Assembly (NCBI GenBank): GCA_031308135.1
Contig: JAHLJT010009436.1
Location: 122,680,786 to 122,744,785 of the forward strand
Direction: 5' to 3'
Length of the DNA stretch: 64,000 bases
Source: Acheta domesticus
Taxonomy: Eukaryota > Arthropoda > Insecta > Orthoptera > Gryllidae
This document shows, piece after piece, positions 22,247-34,343 of this stretch (position 1 is its first letter; every line of letters begins with the position of its first letter). The notes under the pieces are model-generated. The model saw only the letters and a program-made list of their open reading frames with translations, was not told the origin of the DNA and made no database searches. The position numbers and the translations under genes were made by a program.

Positions 22247-25195
22247 AGAAGAACACAGCTGAAGAAGGTGAAGTTGTGGCCGCCGAAGTCTCCAACGTCA
22301 TTCATTATACTCAGCATCACCATTCATATCTGTCGATGGAGTGTGAACTTCAAATGGCCCGGAAATGTTTTCCTGATTCCAAAATTGCTGCTAAAGTTTC
22401 GTGGGGACGTACGAAGTGTGAAGCTATTGTGTGTAATGTTCTAGCTCCACACTCTGTTGAAATGATCCGTGAATGTCTGAGGGATTCATTTTTCTCCATT
22501 TCTAATGATGCTTCAAATAGGAAAAGTCAAAAATTATTTCCACTTTGTATCCAGTATTATACACACGATAAAGTTATTCATATTAAAGTGTTAGACTTCT
22601 ATGAGGACAATAGTGGAACATCAGAAGCAATTACTCAACATATCAAGGATATACTTAAAAGTAATGGTTTGGATATTCATAAAGTTGCTGCTTATACAGC
22701 AAACAATGCAGCCGTAAATTACGGGAAACATAAATCAGTTTTTCAGAACTTGAAGAAAGATGTTCCGAATCTAATTCCATCTAGCTGCAACTGTGATAAT
22801 ATTCATAACACCACAAAACAGGCTGGGAAAACCTCGGTGATATGGGTCTTTGGTTGTTAAAGTCTACAATGAATTTTCTATTTCTGCCAAAAATATTGCA
22901 GTACTCAAAGAGAGTTTTTTGAGATTGTTGATTAGGACTGGCAAGGTATACTAGGTCATATACCTACAAGGTGGCTTTCCTTATATCCTGCGGTGACACG
23001 TTTAGTTCAGAAATGGCCAGCAATTAAATCATATTTCTTAAGTTCGGGTGAAGAAGAATGTGATATTCAGGTATGAAAGTTTGTTGCTAGTGGATCTGAT
23101 AATGAGTGTGCAGCAACAGATATTAACTATGTTCCTTCTTATGAAGAAGCTTATTTACATTTTTTTCATAATGTGTTAGGAATATTTCATAACGGAATAT
23201 TGTTATTGGAACAGGCCAAATGTTCTTCTCCGCAAGTTTATGGAATTATGAAGAGTCTACTCCGAGAACTACAGCAGAGGTTACATGATGAGTTATATGG
23301 GTATAAAGTTAGTTTGTGTCTCAAGCACCTTACATCCCATAAGAAACAATAATTGCAAACAAAGTTCACCAGATTTTATGAGCGTGCAATTGAATATCTC
23401 CAGAAGTGGTTTAATTTCAATGATAGTAACACTTTTCATCATTTCCAGGTCTTCAGTCTTACAGAAGATATAAAATGGCAAGCGTTTGAAGAAGTCGTAA
23501 CTAAACTTGGACTGTGCAGTTATGTAGACATGAATGCTCTCTATTCAGAATACGAGGGGCGTTCAAAAAGTTCCCGGAATTGTATTGTTGCCGGCGAACT
23601 AGCGATAAGAAAGATAATACAGCGTGCCCTCTCTTGTGGTAGGGAGGAGAGGCATGATTGTTGTGGGTCTGGCCAGGTTTCAGAGCGCTGTTTAGGCACA
23701 GTTCCTTGTGACGTAAACGCAAGTGGCGAAGAATCGGCGCATTTCGAACATCATGTTCATGTCATAAATAAGGAAAATCTGCTTCAGAGATGCTATCGGC
23801 CCTGCAGCAAGTTTATGGGGACAATGCACAAAAGAAAAGCGCAGTTTACTACCGGTTTGGACGGTTTAAGAAAGGGCAGGAGACGTTAGAGGACGACGAA
23901 CGCAGCGGGAGACCGTCGACATCCCGAAACGAGGAAATGATTGCAAAGGTGGAGCAACTGATTCGAGATGATCGAAGTACGACAATTGCAGAGTTGGAGC
24001 AAGAAGTTGGCATCTCACGTGGTTCAATTCACGCCGACAATTTGAAAATGAGACGAGTCAGTGTGAAGTTTGTTCCGATGCAGCTGAGCACAGATCAATT
24101 GAACTCTCGCATGGCAATTACTGGCGAGCTGTTTGAGACAAGTGCACAGGACTCAACGTTTCTGCAGCAGATCGTCACTGGTGACGAGACTTTGGTGTTC
24201 ACTTACGATCCGGAGACGAAACTCCAATCACCGGAGTGGCACACACCTTCGTCTCCAAGACCAAAAAATATCAGCCTCGTCAGATCCAAAATCAAAGTGA
24301 TGCTCATGGCGTTGTTTAATATCGATGGTTTGGTGCACCATGAGTTTGTACCGCCTGGACAATTTGTTACTGGCCATTTCTACGGGAAGTGTTTTGCAGA
24401 GGTTGCGCGAAGCGGTTCTAAGGAAGCGACGGGACAAGTGGCGAGGACAGTGGTATCTGCATCACGATAACGCACCAAGACACACATCTCTTGTTGTGCA
24501 GAAATTTCTCGCCGAGAAGAACATTCCTGTAGTCCCTCAATTGCCGTACTCTCCAGATCCCGCCCCCCAGTGACTTTTGGCTGTTCCCTACTTTGAAAAT
24601 GGGCCTCAAAGGGAGACGTTTTGCAACCGTGGAGGACATCAAATCGAATGCGACGGCTCGTCTCCAACACATTCCAAAAGAAGCTTTCTACCGCCGCTTC
24701 CAACAATGGCAGGATCGATGGAGCAAGTGTGTGTGCGCGCAAGGGTCCTACTTTGAAGGTGATTAGGTAAGCATTGTCATAGCCCATAACATTATCTTGC
24801 TGAACCATCATTCCGGGAACTTTTTGAACGCACGTCGTATTGCATTAGGATGTCATTCTGGAAGTTATTTCTGGTCATACAGAGTGTGAATCAAAATGGA
24901 CTCTTCTGTTTTCAAAACTTGGAGCACAGTTTTTGCCTAACATGCTAGTAATTGTGAAGTATGTATTGTCTGTACCTATAAGTAATGCTTTTACAGAAAG
25001 AGTGTTTTCAATAATGGGAAATATTTGGACTGACAATCGCAATAGGCTTAGTGTCAACGTAGTGAAGGCAGAAATACAGTGCAAGATAACTTACCAGGGA
25101 ATGAAATGTTCAGAGTTTTATGACTACTTGCTAAGTAAGTCATCTCAGATTAAGGCATATAAATCATACCAGAAGTTTGTGTTTCAATTCAAATG
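22247..25195 (+). pseudogene. hAT-family transposase pseudogene, split by a mariner
   Basis: Open coding sequence reads AEEGEVVAAEVSNVIHYTQ from just after the hAT end at 22246, through SLSDASN-type RNase H sequence (FFSISNDASNRKS, VLDFYEDNSGTS, AAYTANNAAVNYG). A frameshift occurs near 22840. It continues with [14 protein letters not shown], several stops, and the mariner at 23553-24837. It resumes at 24845 (DVILEVISGHTECESKW) and ends in the hAT dimerisation domain (SVPISNAFTERVFSIMGN, WTDNRNRLS, VKAEIQCK), with a stop at 25193-25195. It resembles the long hAT group related to vertebrate ZBED/ZNF862-like proteins. It is inactive. Its terminal repeats were not found. Confidence 0.8.
23553..24837 (+). 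mobile_element. mariner element, full-length but inactive (copy 2)
   Basis: This is a 1,285-bp element with TA at both ends (23551-23552 and 24838-24839). The terminal repeats differ at only a few bases (CGAGGGGCGTTCAAAAAGTT and CGACGTGCGTTCAAAAAGTT). The transposase frame starts at about 23790 (MLSALQQVYGDNAQKKSAVY). It has the DNA-binding region, the first catalytic aspartate in VTGDET, the second in HHDNAPRH, and the third position in YSPDPAP, where CDF would normally follow. A frameshift near 24400 and another at about 24565 abolish the product. It sits inside the hAT transposase. Confidence 0.9.
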
Positions 25196-26066
25196 AAATG
25201 GACATTGCGGTAACTTCAATACAGAATTAAACTTATATATGTTGATTCCGTACATTTGTTGAAAATGGTGATTAAATAGTACATCTTTTTTATTAAATGC
25301 TGTTTAATAATACTCTCCATTGTTGTTTTTATTAAATGGTGTTTAATATTACTGTCCATTGTTTTTTCTAAATAATTATATGTCCCATTTGTAAAACTGC
25401 TCAAAAGAACTGTTGTAATGCCCAGATATAACAGTGGCGCAAGATTACATAGTATTTCTGATGGAGTATTTATAAAACCCCATTGACACCAATTCTATTT
25501 GTCCGAGAATCTCAAAATGAAAAGGTGATAACCCTAAATAACCGTAAATCAAAATATAGAATAATAGAGTTTCTGAACGCTGTTTTCGACAATTATATTC
25601 AAAATAGAGATTAAGATGATATAGATTATACGGGTGTATTAAGCTCTTTCTCGATTTGGCCCGTTATTGACGAACCATTATAACAGGTCAAATCGTGAAA
25701 GAGCTTTCGCACGTATTGGTCAAAACGTGTAAGTCGCAATGGAAGAAGTTCCAAATTGCGGCAACAGAATGCTGCCCCTCTGCACAGTGAACTCGTAATC
25801 AACTGTTCTATGCTGTTCATGTTACCAGTTACTAAGGCTCTATAAAGAGTTTATAGAGTCCTAATGTTACTACATTGGGACTTTTGTAAATGTTCATTAC
25901 TTGATAATAAATTAAATTAGTATTAAAATTTGTACCCAGATATCACATACTTACATAATAATACTAGTATTCTTATATAAAATATGTATAACAGAAATGA
26001 AGTGGATTTAAATGAAATGTATTATACAGCAAAAGGAACAAGAGCAGAATTCAAGTGAGAAATACA
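25196..26066. other. Intergenic with small repeats
   Basis: It contains a partial tandem duplication at 25289-25370 (TTATTAAATG(C/G)TGTTTAATA units). It also has a hairpin at 25630-25715 (AAGCTCTTTCTCGATTTGG pairing with CAAATCGTGAAAGAGCTT). No coding sequence is supported. Confidence 0.45.
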
Positions 26067-26222
26067 GTGCTGGCGATCATGCGACTTTTGGCGGCACAAT
26101 GGAGAACGACGCGAAATACCGTGAGATATTCCATTTTATTGATACACCTCCGTGCAGATATACTCTTTGAGGAAAAAACCAAGGAGGTTGTATTATAACC
26201 TCCTTGAGAAAAACCGAAGTAT
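26067..26222. mobile_element. Diverged half-copy of MITE family 1
   Basis: GCGATCATGCGACTTTTGGC, then GACGCGAAATACCGTGAGAT and TATTCCAT, match the central and right arms of family 1. The termini are lost. An adjacent small hairpin (CAAGGAGGTT...AACCTCCTTG) lies at about 26180-26206. Confidence 0.6.
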
Positions 26223-26424
26223 AGTGCATTTGCGCCTGCGCAGAAGGTCGATAGTGCTCAACATTCGAGGTGGCAAAAAGTCCCTTAACAATCGCAGTGA
26301 GCGGAACTGGCATAGAGTAAAGATGTCCTCCTTAGACATCGTTAGTCTATGGAACTGGCGCGGAAGGATCAAAAGGATGAAGGAGGACAGTGACAAAGTG
26401 GAAAAGGAGGGCGAAGAGGGTAAA

Positions 26425-26612
26425 GGGACATTGGGGACAAAATTGGAAAAGGGGAGAAAAGGAACAAAATAAGGAAAGGGGGACAAATTAGACAATGGGG
26501 ACAAAACGGAACAATGAGTCAAAATGGGACAAGTTGGACGTCGGGACAAAATGGGCCAAGGGGACATAATAGGACATGAGGTACAAAACAGACGAAATGG
26601 AACAAAAAGGGA
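26425..26612. repeat. Degenerate GGGACAAAATGG minisatellite
   Basis: Some twelve variants of a GGGGACAAAATGGGACAA-like unit follow one another, purine-rich on the + strand. It lies about 600 bp upstream of the second rhodanese gene. Confidence 0.75.
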
Positions 26613-27214
26613 CGTATTTATCCAAAGATTTATGAGCACTGGTAAAATCTAAACCCGAGAGTCCGCTAAAGTATTTTGAATGGACTCTCGAGTATTTTAT
26701 CTGCCGTTGCTATGGACGCACTTTAAAAGCATTGTATTATGTGGCTGGTTGCTAAGGATGAACAATCATTAAAATACCCATTTGTTATACTATTGTGTCC
26801 GTATGTAGCTTCATAAAAAACATTAATTGTAAACAAATATTAAAAAATCATGTATCACATTTTTAAAGAATTTTAATTTAATTAACGATTTAATGAAAAA
26901 TATGCATTGTCATGGTTCACTTCATTCCGTTAATGGTTTTTCTAATCACAGTTGATAAAACACCCATGTTTTCATCGATATTGCGAACAGATTACTTGGA
27001 CAGATTAATTTGGAATTTGCCGAGTCTCTTATTGTACAATTTCTCCATCTGGCCTTCGCAGCTGTTCTCTCAGTAGTTGTACGTATTTTAAACTTCCTGC
27101 TTCGAACCGGAAGGTAGTGAAAAGGAAATACATAGATTCTCAGTTGTCGTACATCTTTTTACTAATTGAAACATTGCTGAACGGGGTGTGTAATTGAGGA
27201 GATTGTTTATTAAG

Positions 27215-28108
27215 ATGATTCGACGCATGGGATCAATTCTTTTACCTCTTTCTTATCGATTGTCTCAGTTACAGAGGTTACAGAACCTATACAAGTGTGC
27301 ACGAAACGAGCGTCAAGCCGGTAGTCAAGCGTTAATCAAACTTTTTCAAGTTAATATTTTAGGTACAGTTATGGTCGGTCACATTTGATAAAATGATATA
27401 CTATTACTCAGTGAAAATAAACGCTTATTAAAAAAAGAGAAGCCCTATATCTTTTGTTTTCTCCTGTATTTTTTTTCTTATTGGGTTAACGATGCAGTGG
27501 ATAATTTTAAAAGACATTGAAAAGGTGTCATTAATGTTTATTTTGTTATTTACAGCTCCTTATTCTCGAGCAATGACAACGACTGTGACACCTGAAATGA
27601 ATCTGAATTATCAAGATATTGTGAAACTTACTAGTGATAATAGTATTATCTTGATTGATGTCAGGGAACCCAAGGAACTTCAGGACAATGGAGTACTTCC
27701 TAACAGCGTGAACATACCTTGTAAATTAATCATTCTCAATTTCAGTTACTTTATTTTGATTCTTAGATAAATACAATGTTTTCTTATCTATAATGTCATA
27801 CAGTGGGTAATGTTAAAGAAGCTCTACAATCTTCATCCCAAGCATTTGAGGACCGATATGGCATTCCACTTCCTGACAAAGATGCTCCTGTTGTCTTTTC
27901 TTGCCATGCAGGTGGACGAAGTATGAAAGCTCTTCTTGCTGCACTTGAAATAGGATATAAGAAGTAAGTGTATAATAATTTTTCAAAATGTAAAGTGTAA
28001 AATTTTACCAAAAATATGTAATGAAATGGTTTCCTTACCTTTTTCAGTGCAAGACATTATGCAGGAGGTTTCTCAGATTGGAAAAAGAATACAGAAAATC
28101 CACAGTGA
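27215..28108 (+). CDS. Single-domain rhodanese protein, paralog 2 (probably mitochondrial)
   Basis: Exons: 27215-27362, 27556-27720, 27804-27963, 28048-28108. All introns are GT-AG, phases join, and the product is 177 aa. The domain shows SIILIDVREPKELQDNGVLP, VNIPLGNVKEAL, YGIPLPDKDAPVVFSC and the catalytic loop CHAGGRSMKALLAALEIGYK, ending HYAGGFSDWKKN. The catalytic Cys is present. Exon 1 (from ATG at 27215) encodes a basic, acid-poor stretch (MIRRMGSILLPLSYRLSQLQ) like a mitochondrial targeting sequence. Its donor at 27363 is the weakest part of the model, but its phase fits the TTTACAG acceptor at 27555. The gene is the inverted paralog of that at 12528-13131, with introns at equivalent positions, so they arose by DNA duplication rather than retroposition. 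The likely role is sulfur transfer or sulfide metabolism. Confidence 0.85.
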
Positions 28109-28213
28109 TTAAAACAAGACCTGATGCAAGAAAAAAACAATCACTAATGATTGTTTATGTTTTAGATATTACATTTCACAGACACTTGGTAGCCGAAGTT
28201 ATTTAATGTAGAG

Positions 28214-28219
28214 AATAAA
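28214..28219 (+). terminator. Rhodanese paralog 2 poly(A) signal
   Basis: AATAAA lies 106 bp after the stop codon. Confidence 0.55.
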
Positions 28220-30690
28220 AATGACTCACGCTAATTGGTCCTAGATGAAACACAATTATGGAAACAATACATAAAATTGTTGAAATTATTTAAAAAAATT
28301 ACTTTTTTAAAATGATAAAAATCAGTGTGATACTGCATTTGCCTGTTGTAAATTTGCACATGTTTTTGTCAGCAGAAAGAAAAATTGAATATGTTTTCAT
28401 TAAATCCAAATTATTTAAGAAGTTTAAAAAGATTTCATAATCTAGCTGAGTTTTTTAAAATATATTATCCATCTTGTGAACTTAAGAAATGAAATAAAAA
28501 TTTTGTTTAAGTTAAAATTATCAAAAGATGAAACAGGTTGTACAGTAACACAGATTTGAACTAGAATCAGCTTTCTGTGAAGGGAAAGAATGTATTCCAA
28601 GTTTGGTAAGTTATTATTTCATCCTCATCAGAGACAATTGTTTTATTATTTTTATTTATTTCTTACAAATTTTCCAAAGTTCATGAAAACCTTTGATTAA
28701 GTGTTTAGATAGCAACATTGTAGGCCTACATCACAAGATATACTTAAAAGAGTTGGTCACTACATTTTTGCCAAGTCCAGACTACTTGTAACTTTAACAC
28801 TTGGTTTAAATCCAAGAATGTCAGATCAGTATTTTGTTTATTTTTGTATGCAATAACAGTAATATGATTTGCCCAACACACAGTTAATGTGCCCAACACA
28901 CAGTTAATGTTTATTATACCTGATGTGAATAATGTGACTGATGAAAAAGTAATAAAGGTGATTAAAAGGTAGGTATTGTACTATCAGTGGTTTTGTTTAT
29001 TTTACTTATTATAAAAATATATTAACATGTTCTTTGCTGGATACAAAAATTACTAACAATTCACAATGTCAACTACAATCGTTTTCTTTACAAAGATATT
29101 AGCGTTCCTCTAGGTTCAAACCTAACTCCATTATTTTTCTTAGATTAGTAAATGACTTCAGGTTTGCTGTACCTGATTGTACATCATTATTTTTGCCTAT
29201 TATTTTAAAATACTTAATGAAATAAAATCTGTGAATGAAATAAATTACAAGATTGTATCAATTTATAATTTTGCTGAAGAAAGCTAACAGACTACCTTTA
29301 AACATTTCAAAATGTAACATTTTGAGATTCTTTAATTATCATGAAGATTCTTTATTTCTCTTTACATATCCTTACTCTATTGATAATTTGAAATTTGAAG
29401 TGTTTTATTACAAAAATTTTGGAGTTATTTATGATTTAACTACAATTTAATATTAATAAAGTTAACAGAAAAGGTGGATTCCTCAGAAGGTCATATGACT
29501 TTAAAGAGCCATTCAACTTGGAAAGTCACAATTTTTTGGTGAAACACAAAAATTCGAAAATTGTTAATACATAGTGAAAATGTTTTATCATTTATTTCAA
29601 ATTTATTCCTCTATCAGTAGCACATATTAATGCTTGTGATTAAATACAAATTCTAAGTTTGCACATGAAATTAATACTTATTTATAATAACCCAAATCTC
29701 TCTCATGATGATGTATTTGTGAAAATGCTTTCATGTATTTTGAAATGTTAGAGGTCGTGAAATATACGTTTTGTAATTACGGGAAGCTTAACAAAATGTT
29801 TGGTTTGTTTGTGTAAAGAGACTATATTTATTAAATACTAGTGGCCTACATTAGCAAAAATGATGCTGAACTAAACCTCACTAAGTGGTATTCTAAAAAA
29901 TAGAATGCACACTTTTCAAGATCAACAAATAAAATATTCTTGTATAAAAGTGCAATAAATTAAATATTTTAATAAAAATAGTCTTCATGAATAGTGCAAT
30001 AATCCAGTATGTTGTTTATACTGTATTCTTTACATCAAAAAATAACAAGTGGAGCTACAACAACACATACTTTCCCGTGTTATTGGAAACTGCTATGCAG
30101 TATGGAAACATTGCACTTTCTGTGCTACTAAATCGTAGATATTATTTGAAAACGTCCAATTCAACCAAGAAGCAAACAACTCCCTGTTGCCATTGCAGTG
30201 TTGTCAGAACTATGTGAATTCTACTACTGCATAAAAAATTTAATACAAAAGTTTTGTAAACTTGTATTGCAAATGGGAGCCTGACACCGTGCATAATATA
30301 GAAATGCATTTCATAGGACCGTGATTAGAGAAGAGTATTCTAAAATCTTGCAAAAATACTGTACTCACTGCAAATGGTACAGCATTCGGTGCGAAAACTA
30401 AATATTTGCATGCAAATATCAACATATATTTGAGATTTTAGCTCCTCATACAGCTACATCAAGTCACAACGACACGTAATTCACAAAAAAACGCGAGCGC
30501 GAAACGGAATTTCATTGCTGCATTCCCTGCATTGTCCATATTCTGAGAGGTAGTAATTTTTATTTCAAAATAAATAATTTTTAAAAGATTAATGAGTAAA
30601 TGTGTAACAAAAGGTTGAATGTAATAAACGATCAACGAAATAATTTACAAAATCGCAAATACTAATTTACGACGCATCCAGCTGTCTGAC
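28220..30690. other. Long AT-rich intergenic stretch
   Basis: I recognise no gene. There is one exact 20-bp tandem duplication (GCCCAACACACAGTTAATGT, 28872-28911). Short open frames here have no domain-like content. Confidence 0.4.
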
Positions 30691-30699
30691 GCCTAGTAA

Positions 30700-31765
30700 A
30701 TTTGCAGCGGGCATGTTTGTCACGAAATTATAGAAAAACTACTCGTATTTTCAAAAAATTAAGCCTGACCTTATTTGAAGATGTAGTGTTTTTGAAAATG
30801 CATTTCGTTGAGAAAAAAAAGTATTTTCACAATAGTAGTTGTAAGAAAACGAAGCACAGTCAATTCCGAGCGTGCTATTATGTTTGTCAGGAAATTATAG
30901 AAAAACTACTCATATTTTGAAAAAATTCAGTATGACCTTATTTCAAGATGTTTTTGATGAACATATTTCATTAAGAAAAACAATTGTTTCTTCACAATTG
31001 TATTCGCCGCCGAACATTTTTTCATTTTTTAAAATGTTTGCAAAATCAGGCATTTTAACGAACATGAAACCTGCACCATTCTCTTAAGCTTCCTTTAAGC
31101 TATCTTAGGTCCCAATTTAATTAAAAAACCTTGTGCGGTTTTTAAGAAAAAATCAAAATCAATTGACACAAATGTTCGCAAAAAAATTCTTATGTTTTTG
31201 AAAAATTGAAATACTTGAATTCCTTAACCTGTTTTCTTAAGAGCACATTTCATTAAAAAAACAAAAACATCATAATTGTTTTTGTAGGAAGATGCCGAAA
31301 AAAATTTGAATTTTTTCAATTTTCTAAAAATCAGAGTTTTCAACCAACATGAGACTTACGCCATTCTCTTAAAAGACCTTCAGACTATCCAACAACAAAA
31401 TGTCCCAGAGGTTTCACGTAAAGTATCCCCCAAAATTAAAACATCGGTTTCAAATTCTAGGGGCCCTGAGATCAGTCAGATCGATCGGGGAGTAACAATT
31501 TTGGAGAAAATCAGCAAAACTGTTTGGTCGCTAGCGTCGTTCACGCACAGACGTTTTACTTTCAATTGTTTTTTCGGTATCAAGGACCCACAAAATAGGT
31601 ATTCTGGCTGCACCACGTGTTAGGAGATTTTTTTTTCTTAATTTAGCAACTGGATTTATCCACTTTTTCGTTACCAGGTCTCCCTGTAATAAGAGTTTTT
31701 CTGCCGAAAATCCGCTATTTTTTCGCGCAGCATTATATAACTTTCCCTATAAGAAAGTAAAAATA
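30700..31765 (+). repeat. N-family-related repeat, 3' portion
   Basis: It contains two repeats of GAAATTATAGAAAAACTACT about 170 bp apart, the ATCAGTCAGATCGATCGGGG phrase, TTTTTCGGTATCAAGGACCC, and the family's end GCAGCATTATATAACTTTCC at about 31730-31752. It is joined head-to-tail to the next copy. Confidence 0.65.
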
Positions 31766-31768
31766 ACT

Positions 31769-33295
31769 ACTGGTGCTACAGAATAGCAAGATTTTCCCGT
31801 ATTAGTTTGAGCGTTTCTGAAAATGTGGAAATTTGAGCTACTTTTCATCAGAAAACTGTTGAGTTTTCGAGGAACTTTATATGGTATTTAAAGGTCCTTT
31901 GGTCTCGGCTAGCTATTAGGACTTAACAGATACTCTTGCGAGCTGCCACCTATCGCCGCACAAACCTCATTTTTTTTTTTTTTTACATTTTCTTAAATTT
32001 TTGGTTTCCTAATTGAAGAATGGAAATATTTTAAGAATATGAAAGAACTGTAAAACCTCGTCCCAAATGGCAATTTTCTTGGAAAAATTTCGAGCCGTTT
32101 TTAAGAAAATGGCGTTTAAGCGCTATTGTAAATTCGAAAATTGAAGCTATTTTTCACAGGAATTTTTTGTGATTTCGAAAAATTTCATTACACGTCATTT
32201 GAAGCACTTTAACTCACAAATGCAATAGTGATTACAAATTGCTGGAAATGTGCATATTAACAGTATGAGAGATCTTTGGAAAAAAATACATTTGTGTAAT
32301 TTTTGAAAAAGCAAACAAAAATCCCAAAGTGAACTTAACGCCATATTAAAGAGTGCAATTAGCACCATCCATTCGAAAAATTTGAAGAAAAAAATTTGAT
32401 CCAGTTATGAGAAAATGGTATTTGAGCGTTTCTGAAAATGCGTACCTTTGAGCTAGTTTTCACAGAAAACTGTTGTTTTCGAGACATTTTATGAGACATT
32501 ATTAAAGTACATGTATTATTAATTTAATAACGTAAACATATCGTCGTTAATGTAAATACTAACGACGGAAGAGACAAGTCAAAAAATTACCTTTTTGTAA
32601 TTTTTGAAAAAACAAAAGAATATAGCATTACGACGTTTATGTCACCACATAGAGTACACTTAGCAGTATCTCCACCAAAAGTCTAAAGAAAAAATTTGGA
32701 GCCGTTTTTGAGAAAGTCTTGTTTTTGTAATTTTTTAACATTGCACGCAATATTGCGAGAAAACAATTTTTTTTAATGTTTTTTAATGTTACGGACTTTA
32801 ATGAAAGAAATTACTATGGAGGACAAATTTTATTTAAAGTAAAAATCTCTATCTTTAATTTTGTAGTTGTAGGAAGAGGGAGAAAAAAATCAAACTTTTG
32901 CAATTTTCGAAAATTCACAGTTAACCGTTAAAATCGGACCTATGCCGTGTTAATAATGGCATTTTACTCTTCTTACAAGAAATTTAAGAAAAAAAAATTT
33001 GAGCCGTTTTTGAGAAAATTTTGTAAATGTCCGGGGGCTTCTTGTAAAGCACCCACAAACTTTTAAGAAAGTTTTTCAAAATCGCGGCGCCTCTAGTGGA
33101 ACCAGATCGACCGAGGAATATTCATTTTGGAAGAAATCGTACTTATGGTTTAGGCGCTAATGTTGTTCGCAGACACCGGACGGACTGACGGATGTTTTTC
33201 TTGCAATTGGTTTTTCGGTATCAAGGTCGCACAAAACAGGGATTCTGGATATATCTTGTGTTAGAGGATTTTTTTTCTTAATTTAGCAACTGGAT
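31769..33295 (+). repeat. N-family repeat, nearly full-length copy
   Basis: It starts ACTACTGGTGCTACAGAATA and carries all internal modules (GAGCCGTTTTTGAGAAA, TTCACAGAAAACTGTTG, CATTGCACGCAATATTGCG). It has the seed GGACGGACTGACGGATG at about 33176-33192. It breaks off at AGCAACTGGATTTGCG, before the family's usual end. Confidence 0.75.
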
Positions 33296-34178
33296 TTGCG
33301 TGAACTTACATTTCTTTACAAAACTTATATTTCTTAACTGTTAATAATATCCAATAGATTCACCTTTTTACTTTTTAAACCTATAAAATAGTGTAAAGGA
33401 GGGGAAAAAAATTGGAATCAATCTAGAAAACAATCTACAATTTTTGGTTACAAATCTGTGTTTAAGGTTTTTTGAGATATTAATTTGGACATACGCACAC
33501 ACACACACACACACATCATAGTTAAGTTCTGTCAGTGCTGTACCAAAGATGATGTAGATGGCGAGGAGATATGCACAATTTTGTACCTGAAAATAGGGAG
33601 GTCTAGTCACACAGATGTGTTACACTTAACTCTGTCAGGTTTGAAGCTTTTGAGTTGAAACTTGGTAAATAGGTACATCAGGAATAAGATGTAGTTATGC
33701 CATTCTCAATATCATTTAGATATTTTAACTTTTAGGGGTACTGTACAAGAAGTCCCTGTGACATTTTCAAAATTTTCTGGAAAATGGCTGCAATTTTTTT
33801 TCTTTAAATTTCTTGCTGGAGCAGAAGAAGTGCATTTGTAAAAATGGTACAGCTCTGATTTTCGTTCAAACCTCTTAAATTATGAAAATTTCAAAGTTAT
33901 CATTTATTTTCAACCCTGTCTTACAACTCCAATATTAAAGCCATAGACTTCTTTTCCAATGCAATTCATCTGTCAGTTTTAATATTGTGATGATAATAAC
34001 AATTGTGATATTTAAAAATAGTAAAAGATATTTAGAAAAGATATTGGTGAATGTACTGAAATATTTTTGGGAAGAGTACTCAGCACACTATTTTTTTTAA
34101 ATAGTAATGAGAGACACACATTTCAGTGAATCAGGCCCTCTTTAGAGTAATTTTAAATCATTGGAGTACTTACAAGAT
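33296..34178. other. Intergenic with (CA)n
   Basis: A CA dinucleotide run lies at about 33493-33514. I see nothing else recognisable. Confidence 0.4.
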
Positions 34179-34343
34179 CAGAGGCATAGCTAGGCTGGTG
34201 CAATTGGTGCATCGGGACGGGGCTCCAGAAGTCAAAGACCTCAAATGAGGACACCTGCCAACCTGCCAAAGATTGCAATGGCAAAGAGGGTCTCCATTAG
34301 GACTTTCTGCCCTGGGCCCTCTAAGAATATAGCTATGCCTTTG
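34179..34343. mobile_element. Possible hAT-type MITE
   Basis: The ends CAGAGGCATAGCTA and TAGCTATGCCTTTG are inverted. The 8-bp flanks TACAAGAT and TGAAGGAT agree at five positions. It is non-coding. Confidence 0.45.
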
